Below the pieces are notes generated by a model. The model ran no database searches, was not told where the DNA came from, and worked only from the letters and a program-made list of their open reading frames with translations. From Corylus avellana (lineage: Eukaryota; Streptophyta; Magnoliopsida; Fagales; Betulaceae), in NCBI RefSeq assembly GCF_901000735.1, contig NC_081547.1, positions 7,480,614 to 7,544,613 of the forward strand: a DNA stretch of 64,000 nt, given 5' to 3'. This document shows, piece by piece, positions 48,289-64,000 of the stretch. The position numbers and the translations under genes are program-made. The first letter of the stretch is position 1. Every line of letters begins with the position of its first letter.

Positions 48289-49805
48289 TCAATAGTCAAA
48301 GGAACCCTTGATGCCCTCAAGGCTCTCTCCCATTGATAGCCTGCAATAGAATGAATTGAGATAAATTGGCATCTTAGAAGGAGATTGGGTACATTAGTTA
48401 TTATGCACAAGGCCTTCTTTCATCTGAATAGCACTATTTAACTAAAGAAAACTGTATTAAAACTTTATTAAGTGTATGAGCACAAATGTTCAACCCCTTA
48501 ACAAGACTGCCATAAACCAAAATATTCCTAATCAAATCTCCAAAAGCACTTCCATTAAATTCTCACTAAACTCTATTTTAATGTTAATCTCCTATCAGCT
48601 GATTGGATTTCAAGAATTACAACAAATGACCTCTCTGACAATCAACCCCTAGCATTCTGAGAGTATGAGAAAGTGATATGAATGGGGTTTGGTATCTAAG
48701 CATATGTCAGGGAATCCGGACGGTAGGCAACCTGACTAATCCACTCATCCCACACCAGATTGGCTTTTGGCTTCTTTTTCCTAACCCCACCTACAAAAAA
48801 GGATGGATCAAGATACCCAATTTCTGGCTTTTGCTATCCCTTACCACTATCTTATCAATGAAAATTGACTACTAAAACATACACTCCAATAACTTAATAA
48901 TGTCAAGATGATATAATTCGTATATAATCCCCAACCTTTATTTTTCTTTTTGGCTAAATATATTATCCCCAATCTTGGTTGCCACCAAGTTGCATGATTT
49001 GAAACGTTTACCAATCCAATTTACCCCCAAATAAATAAGGGTCAGTCATTATAACGATATATAACCTTAAGAATACAAGTTACAGAACCTCTACAAATAT
49101 TCAGCACTTACTTGTGCATGCAGAACTTGAACTCCTGGCTCCTAAAAAGATCTTTCTCTCCTTCCTCGAGCTACATCAAAATCACAACCAATATCAATAA
49201 ATTTTAACCAATTACAGAAGAAATGTAATAGAATAGATGTAATAGTCAATCTCACCGGATCGCTTGCATAAATGAGCTCATAACAAGGCGTAGAAAGGCA
49301 TCGCAGCGCACAATTCTCCTTGGCTATCATTGAAGACTTGCATTGCCAACCCCACAATCCGCTAATCCCATAGTAAAGCACAACCACAAAGAAAACTCGT
49401 TTACTCAAATAAAGACACCAATTCTATAATTCTACGGGAAATGTATATGTTATTAATAGGACAAAATATGATACATGATATGGAGTATCAAGAAGCACAT
49501 GACACAGAAAATTAAAATTAAAAAAAAAAAAAAAAAGTACCTCTCAACATCAGCATAGCACTCGTTCTTCTTCTGCCTGACCTCAGTGTCCTGTGTCCAG
49601 ATAAGAGAACCAGCAAAATAAGATTTAAAACAATCCAGAACGAAAATAAATAAATAAATAAAAGAAGAAGAAAAAAAATGATCGGGCATACAGAGATAGG
49701 GCGTCGAGACTTGGCGAGGACTGTAGAAGATAAAAAGAGAGAGCAAATTATGAATACCACAAAAGCAGAAGAGGAATTGAGAGGAATAGGGTTCTTGTTG
49801 GCCAT
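48289..49805 (-). CDS. Small secreted six-cysteine protein, 126 aa
   Basis: Five exons join in phase: 49805-49692, 49590-49541, 49361-49256, 49170-49112 and 48340-48289 (381 nt). The protein begins MANKNPIPLNSS followed by a hydrophobic signal sequence AFVVFIICSLFLSSTVLA, with likely cleavage before KSRRPIS. The mature part has DTEVRQKKNECYADVESG, LWGWQCKSSMIAKENCALRC, LSTPCYELIYASDPLEEGEK and ends LEGIKGSFDY. Six cysteines suggest three disulphides in the secretory pathway. The sequence fits a conserved uncharacterised eukaryotic family (I believe the one called DUF4787, not verified). Function is unknown. Each junction is GT-AG with matching phase, which strongly supports the model despite the tiny exons. 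Confidence 0.85.
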
Positions 49806-50419
49806 TTTGAAATCGAATTTTGGATCTCAGTTTATCATGAATGTCTTTTTTTCTGAATTTGGGGTGTTCGGCCTTCGGGGAATAGGGAGGACCGACGAGA
49901 GTTTTTGGAGGGTAAAACGGCGCGGCTGGTAGAGGCGCTGATAGTTTCCGACTCTTTCCCTATCTTTTTTTTTTTTTTTTTTAATTATTATTTATTTTCT
50001 AAATTAAAATGGCAAGGATGGGGCAATTACAGTTATCGACCCCAACCGTTAACCGTGCCACTTTAGATGGTTAGTAATTTTGAGTAACCACTAACTCCAT
50101 AGCTTTAGGCGGTTAACAGTTTTAAGTAATTGCCGATTAGTAGTAACTTGTGTTCAAATTGCATCATCGTTACTGTCAGGTATGGATCTATTTTAGTGTT
50201 TTGGGGCTTTTTACGGCCTTTTTTTGGCATGTTATATTTTTTTTTAATTGATTTTGTTTTAAAACTAAATTTTAAAATAAGACTCTAACATAATATATAA
50301 GGATAGAAAATTAGTGATTATTAATCGCCTCCGCCTATTCTACCATCACTAACATACCACCCTTGGGAGTTAGCTATTTTTGCCAACTACTTACCAATGC
50401 GACTAGATGGTTAGTGACA
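49806..50419. other. Upstream of the secreted-protein gene; intergenic
   Basis: The first ~120 bases are the likely promoter/5' UTR, followed by AT-rich DNA with GGTTAGT-type short repeats at 50070-50120 and 50400-50425. No further gene is seen. Confidence 0.45.
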
Positions 50420-51090
50420 ATTAGTGACGTCAATGTACAAGTTGTTGGTCACTTGATACAGCTGAAGTGTGACTTTGTTGTCAAGGACTTAGGCAAGCTT
50501 AATTATTTTTTGGGCATCAAAGTTCTTAATGTTTCTAGTGGGTTCATTTTATCACAGCAAAAATATATCTACAATATTCTCAAGAGAACAAACATGTTGT
50601 TTGCAAAACAATCACCTCACCTACATATGTCATCTGCACTTTCTCTCTCGCTATTACAAAAGTACAGTTGAGTTGGCGCTTTGCAATATCTTTCTATCAC
50701 TTGCCTTGATGCTGCTTTTGTTGTGAAAAAAGATCTGCCAATTCTTGCACAGATCTACAAGAATCTAGAGTTTCCAAGTCAAGTGCAGAGGTGGAATATT
50801 GAGTAGTACTGGCCAACACTACTGCAAAAATCACGTACGTGGCTTCCGTCTCTATTTCAAGAACTTGGTGCATGTTCCAAATAAATTTCCTCCAATCTTG
50901 TATTGTGATCAATGTGATAATATTAGAACTACCTGCTTGAATTCAAATCTGGTATTTCATGCTGGCACAAAAAACAGAGAAATTTATTGCCATTTTGTTC
51001 AGTACAAAGCTGCTTCTAAATCTCTTCTACTCTATCTGGTTTCTCTGGTCAAATTGCAAACATTCTTAGTAAGTCACTCGTGTCAATAAG
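50420..51090 (+). mobile_element. Copia RT/RNase H fragment
   Basis: Reads VGHLIQLKCDFVVKDLGKLN, YFLGIKVL, LSQQKYIYNILKRTNMLFAK, GALQYLS, and then after stops an RNase H tail with SLFQELG and IANILS. It is opposite in orientation to the Copia at 45360-47900 and from a different part of the protein, so it is a separate insertion. Confidence 0.8.
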
Positions 51091-51098
51091 ATTTAGAG

Positions 51099-51327
51099 TC
51101 TATTTGGGATTGTTTTTGAGAAATAGAGCTTTTAAGCCAAAAAGAGCTTTTGGGCAAAAGCATCATTTTTAAGTTTTTACTAAAAATGTATTTTGGCCAT
51201 TTTTAAGCTTTTTTGACACTTAAAAGCGCTTTTAATTTTTTTATCAAGCGAGTACTTTTTTCTTCGGACAAACTTTTTGAGTGTTAAAAGTACTTTTAGG
51301 CTTTTCAAACGCAATCCCAAACAGGTC
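51099..51327. repeat. Short MITE with TTTGGGATTG termini
   Basis: The left end CTATTTGGGATTG is the inverse of the right end CAATCCCAAACAGG. The interior alternates CTTTTAAG/CTTAAAAG and AAAGTAC words that fold back. It is ~230 bp with no ORF and lies 270 bp 3' of the subtilase stop codon. Confidence 0.65.
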
Positions 51328-51596
51328 ATTACTCGACTAAATTGTTCAAAACCTCAACGTTCATGACCTGCCGTGGGGTTTGTGGGGCGTATTAGAAGTT
51401 GATCAAGATAAGAAGATGCGGCCCTTTTAAGAAATATAAGACCCCATGAATATATCAAACACTCGTTGTAGAATTATTATAGTTGAAATTGTAAATAATA
51501 TTTTGATCAAGTTGTAAAGTATGATAAATGAAAGCAATATCTCCCTATGCAATTCACGGGAGTCAGCCAATATTCTCTCTAGCAATGTTTTACGTT

Positions 51597-58456
<6,860 letters not shown>

Positions 58457-58733
58457 GGTAAACATATGGCATGTGAAAATGAAGAGGCTTTAACTACTAT
58501 ATATATTATAATACCAATCGCCATCCTGCCGGCTGTTCGTACATTCTCTTCTTTTTCTTTTTCTTTTTTGAGAAACGTAGATTCATTTTTATTGGCAAAG
58601 GAGTTTTTTCGGAAATGAATTGGGCTCATTAATTTGGCCATGTATTGAAGGACAATTTTTTGCTTTTTAGGGTATGTTATTTACAAATTTTCTCAAAACG
58701 TGCAATTTATAGAAATCTAATCTAATCTAATCT

Positions 58734-58739
<6 letters not shown>
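58457..58739 (-). promoter_or_regulatory. Subtilase upstream region
   Basis: It contains a TATATATAT-like stretch on the minus strand near 58499-58508, about 45 bp upstream of the start codon and a candidate TATA box, then a CTAAT repeat (58708-58733) leading into the TA microsatellite. Confidence 0.4.

Positions 58740-58777
<38 letters not shown>
58740..58777. repeat. TA microsatellite
   Basis: (TA) about 19 copies, followed by AAGCCGAGTTTTAGCTTAAA. A second (TA)n at about 60811-60849 is preceded by the related AAAGTCGAGTTTTGACGTAGA. Confidence 0.9.
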
Positions 58778-58778
<1 letters not shown>

Positions 58779-60805
58779 CCGAGTTTTAGCTTAAAGAGTG
58801 CGTAGAATTGCGACACGTGCCCCCAACCGGTCCTATTAGAAAGTACTTAGAATTACGACACGTGATGTTTTTGATGTTAGCCTTTTAGTGAGACAATTAA
58901 AACATAAGAGTTTTATTTGTAATGAATTGAATTATCTAAATGAAGAAAACAAAAGGTTTTCAAATTCTATATTTTCATCTTTTCTTCCTTTATGTTTATA
59001 TCTCAATATGAGACAGTTAAAACGTATAGGTTTTATTTGTAATATATTTAATTGTCTTAATGGAAAAAAAACAAAAGGTTTACAAATTCTCTTACCTAGA
59101 ATTGCGACACGTGGCGTTTTAGTTGTTAGCCTTTTAGTGAGACAATTGAAACATAAGAGTTTTATTTGTAATGCATTGAATTGTGTTAATGAAGAAAACA
59201 AAAGGTTTACAAATTCTCTCTCTTTCTTTCTTTATTTTTCTTTTTATCTTCTCTTGCTTTGCCTTAAAGAATAAAACAAAAGGTTTACAAATTCTCTCTC
59301 TCTCTCTCTTTCTTTATTTCTTTTTCTTTTTATCTTCTCCTGCTTTCTCTTTATATCTCAATGTGAGATAATTAAAACATGGGAGTTTTATTTGGAATGC
59401 ATTTAATTGATATCTTAATGGAGAAAACAAAATGTTCCTAAATTCTCTCTTTCTCTCTGTTTATTTTTTTCTTTTCTTCTCTTGCTTTCTATTTATATCT
59501 CAATCTTCCTTTGTAAATTTCACACTCAATTCAAGAAAAAGATGAGAGGGAGGGAGAGTGAGAGTTTCCAATAGTTGTTTCCAAATGAAAAATTATACTA
59601 CGGTTATTTTATTTCTTTTCTTTTTTTGCTAGAACATTTATTTTCCATTATATTAGTATTGTCATTTTATATGTTTATTTTCGGTGCTTATGTTCTTCCA
59701 TTTTTATTTTTGTCCCCTATATTTTTTCTATTTATATCAATCAATTTCGGAAAAAGACGAGAGAGAGAGAGAGAGGGAGAGAATTTCTCTTTTTTTTTTC
59801 TCAATAAAAAATTATACTACAGTTATTTTCTTTCTTTATTTTTTTTTTTGTAATAGTTCTTTTCAATTTTCCAATCGTTGTTTCTCAATGAAAAATTATA
59901 CTACAATTTTTTTTTTTTTTTTGATAGAATAGTTACTTTCAATTATATTAATATTTTTTGTATTTTTCTTTTCTTTTCTTTTTTTATCTTTATTTCCTGT
60001 GCTTATGTTCTTCCATTTTTTGTTTTTGACCCTTATTTTTTTCTTTCTAATTTATATATTATTTTTTTATTCAAATGATTACTTTTCTTTTGTAAATTTA
60101 ACATTGAATTCAGGAAATATTAATAGTGAGAGTTTCTTTTCGTAGAAACTCAATTTTTCCAATATATTTCACTCTCAATTTTCCAATTGTAGATTTTTTT
60201 TTTTTTTTGTCTTTGTTTTCCTATGTCTTAAAATTAGTTTCTTTTACTTTTATATATGAAGGAAGGTTGAAAAAAATATATTTATTTTTCATTATATTAG
60301 TATTGTCATTTTATATATTTTTTTTATCTTTATTTTCATGCTTATGTTCTTCGATTTTTTTTTTTGACCCTTATTTTTTTTTCTAATTTATATATTATTT
60401 TTTATTCAAATGATTACTTTTCTTTTGTAAATTTTACATTGAATTCAGAAATAATAGTGAGAGAGTTTCTTTTCGTAGAAACTCAATTTTGTCAATATAT
60501 TTCATACTCAATTTTCCGATCATAGATTTTTTTTGTCTTTGTTTTCCTATGTCTTAAAATTAGTTTCATTTACCTTTATATAAGTGAAGGATTGTTGAAA
60601 AAAAAAAAACAATCTATTTGACAAAACCTTTTATAATATTTGTGGATTTCATTGGAACTGGGAAAAATATAGAAAAAAAAAAAAAGTTCTTTTTCATTAT
60701 ATTAGTATTTTTCATTTGTTTACATTTTTTTTTCCTTAATTTCTATTCTAATTTATATATATATAAAAGTCGAGTTTTGACGTAGAGAGTGCTTAGAATT
60801 GCAAC

Positions 60806-60853
<48 letters not shown>

Positions 60854-63550
60854 CTTAACTCCATCTCTCACGTCTCTAGCTCTCTCTACCTCTATCTCCA
60901 CTTAAATGTTTTAAATCTCTCTCTCTCCAATAATTTATGTTTCAACTGTTTTTTTTTTTTTTTTCTCTCCCATAACCCAACACATGTCTCTCTTTCACCC
61001 CGTCTCTCTCTCTCCTATAATTTTATGTTTGAACCTTTTCTTTTCTCTCTCTAAACTAATTCTATGGTTTAAGTGTCTTAACTATTTCTCACTCTCCCAT
61101 AATTTTATGGTTGAAGGGGTATTATTTGTAATGCATTGAATTGTCTTAATGAAGAAAACAAAAGGTTTTCAAATTTTCTATCTCTCTTTATTTAATTTTC
61201 ATTTTATCTTCTCTTGCTTTCTGTTTATATCTCAATGTTTGACAATTAAAATGTATGAGTTTTATTTATAATATATTTAATTGTCTTAATGAAGAAAACA
61301 AAAGGTTCTCAAACTCTCTCTTTCTTTTTTTATTTTTCTTTTTATCTTCTCTTGCTTTCTCTTTATATCTCAATGTGAGATAATTAAAATGTAGGGGTTT
61401 GATGTGGAATGCATTTAATTGATGTCTTAATATAGAAAACAAAAGGTTCTCAAATTCTCTCTTTCTCTCTTTGTTTATTTATTTTTTCTCTTCTCTTGCT
61501 TTCACACTCAATTCAGGAAAAGATGAGAGAGAGAGAGAGAGAAAGTTTCCAATTATTGTTTCTCAATGAAAAATTATATTATAGTTCTTTTCTTTCTTTA
61601 TTTTCCTATAACTCTTCTTTTCAATTTTCCAATCGTTGTTTCTCACTGAAAAATTATACTAATGTGTGTGTGTGTGTGTGTTTTTTTTTTTTCTAGAATA
61701 GTTATTTTCAATTATATTAGTTATTTTCGTTTCTGTTTATCTTTATTTCCAGTGCCTATGTTCTTCCATTTTTGTTTTTGTTCCTTTTTTTCTAATTTAT
61801 ATATTATTTTTAATGAAGAAAACAAAAGGTTTTCAAATTCTCTATTTCTCTCTCTTTATTTAATTTTCTTTTTTATCTTCTCTTGTTTTCTGTTTATATC
61901 TCAATCAATGTGAGACAATTAAAACGTATGAGTTTTATTTGTAATATATTTAATTGTCTTAATGAATAAAACAAAAGGTTTACAAATTCTCTTTCTCTCT
62001 CCCCCTCTCTCTCTCTCTCTCTTTCTTTATTTTTCTTTTTATCTTCTCTTGCTTTCTCTTTATATCTTAATGTGAGACAATTAAAACGTATGGATTTTAT
62101 TTGGAATGCATTTAATTGATATCTTAATGGAGAAAATAAAAGGTTTTCAAATTCTCTCTTTCTCTCTGTTTATTTTTCTTTTTTCTTCTCTTGCTTTCTA
62201 TTTATCTCTCAATGTTCCTTCATAAATTTCACACTCAATTCAGGAAAAAAATGAGAGGGAGGGAGAGTGAGAGTTTTCAATAGTTGTTTCTCAATGAAAA
62301 ATTATACTACAGTTATTTTCTTTCTTTATTTTTTTTCCTATAACAGTTATTTTCAATTTTCTAATCATTGTTTCTTAATGAAAAATTATACTATAGTTTT
62401 TTTCTTCTTTGTTTTTTTGTTTTGTTTTGCTAGAATAGTTATTTTCAATTATATTAATATTTTCATATTTTTCGTTTTTTTTTTTAATTTTTATTTCCGG
62501 TTGTTCTTCCATTTTTTATTTTTGACCCTCATTTTTTCTCTCTAATTTATATACTATTTTTTATTCAAATGATTACTTTTCTTTTGTAAATTTTACATTG
62601 AATTCATGAAATATTAATAGTGAGAGTTTTTTTTTCGTAGAAATGCAATTTTTCCAATATATTTCACTCTCAATTTTCCAATCTTAGATTATTATTATTA
62701 TTTTTATTTATTTTGTCTTTGTTTTCCTATATGTCTTAAAACTAGTTTCTTTTACTTTTATACATATGAAGGACGGTTGAAAAAAATATATATTTATTTT
62801 TCATTATATTAGTATTGTTATTTTATATATTTTTTTATCTTTATTTTCATGCTTATGTTTTTCCATTTTTGTTTTTGTCCCTTATATATATATAGTTTTT
62901 CGTTTTCTTCTTTTTTACTCTTCTTTTATCAATCACTCCTGAAAAAAAAAAAAAAAAAAAAAGACAAGAGAAATTTATTCATGTTTCTCAATGAAAAATT
63001 ATACCACCGTTATTTTCTTTCTTTATATTTTTTTTCCTATAACAGTTCTTTTCAATTTTCCAATTGTTGTTTCTCAATGAAAAATTATACGACAGTTTTT
63101 TTTTTGTTGTTGCTAGGATAGTTATTTTCAATTATATTAATATTTTCGTTTTTTTATCTTTATTTCCGGTGCTTACGTTCTTCCATTTTTTTTTTACCCT
63201 TATTTTTTTTTCTAATTTATATATTATTTTTTATTCAAATGATTACTTTTCTTTTGTAAATTTTTCATTGAATTCAGGAAATAATAGTGAGAGAGTTTCT
63301 TTTCGTAGAAACTCAATTTTTCCAATATATTTTACACTCAATTTTCCGATCGTAGATTTTTTTTGTCTTTGTTTTCCTATGTCTTAAAATTAGTTTCATT
63401 TACTTTTATATAAGTGAAGGAGTGGTTGAAAAAAAAAAAAATCTATTTGACAAAACCTTTTCTAATATTTGTTGATTTCATTGGAACTGAGAAAAATATA
63501 GAAAAAAAAAGTTATTTTTTATTATATTAGTATTTTTCATTTGTTTACAT
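58778..63550. repeat. ~4.8-kb pyrimidine-rich complex repeat region
   Basis: The plus strand is T- and CT-rich throughout. Two unit types recur. Type a has GAGACAATTAAAAC, GTTTTATTTGTAATG, AATTGTCTTAATG, AACAAAAGGTTT and CTCTCTTTCT words (about 58890, 59010, 59139, 59365, 61110, 61240, 61377, 61911, 62074). Type b has TTGTTTCTCAATGAAAAATT, TAGTTATTTTCAATTATATT, GTGCTTATGTTCTTCCATTT and GTAGAAACTCAATTTTTCC (about 59570-60650, 61550-61810, 62280-62930, 62980-63540). No gene is recognised. The CTAAT/TA lead-in and recurring GAATTGC(G/A)ACACGTG motif could be a Helitron-like end, but no replicase is present. Confidence 0.7.
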
Positions 63551-64000
63551 TTTTTTTGGTCCTTAATTTCTATTCTAATTTATTTATTATTTTTCATTCA
63601 AATTTTATTAATTTTATTTAATACAAGTTACAAATTTTCTTATATAAATTTAATTAACTTTTGTTGTTCATTTTTGTTTTTGGGTGTTCCAATATTCCTG
63701 CCACTGTTTTTTATCTCTTTCTTTTTTAAAAGAAAAATTAAACTACCAACATTCTTTTATTTACAAAATTAGTAAACATAATTGTAATCTTATATCAACA
63801 TGCTCATTTATTTTAGAACACTTATTTATTTTTGTCAGTGGTATCATTGTTGGAATATAATGAACTATCAGGAATTGAATTTTCTCCTCACAAACAATTT
63901 TTTTGAGAAGTGGTATCATTGTTGGAATATTTCATTTTAAACTACATATATGGGAACAAATATTTAACACGTTTTAATTTATAAGAACTAAAATTTATGA
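63551..64000. other. AT-rich end of window, no gene seen
   Basis: It contains a short direct repeat, AGTGGTATCATTGTTGGAAT, at 63837 and again near 63910. Nothing else is recognised. Confidence 0.5.

Noticed and set aside
58888..63387. Many open frames in the T-rich right end
   Set aside because: They are Phe/Leu/Ser-rich translations of T- and CT-rich repeats with no domain.

Overview
This is nuclear DNA from a flowering plant, most likely a woody eudicot, although the species cannot be fixed from the sequence. The evidence is plant-type spliced genes (tau-class glutathione S-transferases, an MSL10-like mechanosensitive channel, a cucumisin-like subtilase), AT-rich introns, and many plant transposons (hAT, L1-type LINE, Copia, TRIM and MITE-like foldbacks). 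Three runs of exactly 100 N (2336-2435, 8263-8362, 21071-21170) are scaffold gaps.

Left third (1-28 kb): a cluster of tau GST genes broken up by transposons. A GST pseudogene (403-1500) is followed by a LINE, a PPR fragment, an intact GST (6167-7056), a GST cut by a gap (8363-10169), an intact hAT transposon (13480-17661) inside the promoter of a further GST (17856-18723), and a GST with a shortened C-terminus (19880-20218). After the third gap, 4.8 kb repeats almost exactly: 21171-25975 equals 16266-21070. The suffix of one contig equals the prefix of the next, so this looks like an unmerged contig overlap and not a biological duplication. A second block, 8363-11632, matches 24850-28102 and ends inside an EF-hand exon. 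That one may be real.

Middle (28-50 kb), all genes on the minus strand: a 165-aa EF-hand protein (27963-30259), a 79-aa prefoldin-like protein (31670-34461), an MSL10-like channel (37104-40886) with one 4-nt frameshift in exon 2, and a 126-aa secreted six-cysteine protein (48289-49805). Between them lie LINE and Copia remnants, a cytochrome P450 fragment and several foldback elements, one of which carries a GC-rich palindromic minisatellite.

Right (51-64 kb): an intact 10-exon cucumisin-like subtilase (51597-58456, minus strand, 732 aa). Its intron 4 appears to consist entirely of a TRIM retroelement flanked by a 5-bp target duplication AGGTG that supplies both splice sites, which would be an intron gained by insertion. 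Beyond the gene is about 5 kb of T- and CT-rich repeated sequence.

The genes do not form a pathway. The GSTs are a paralogue cluster, and the others are ordinary neighbours. All exon joins were made by eye, checking splice dinucleotides and reading phase.
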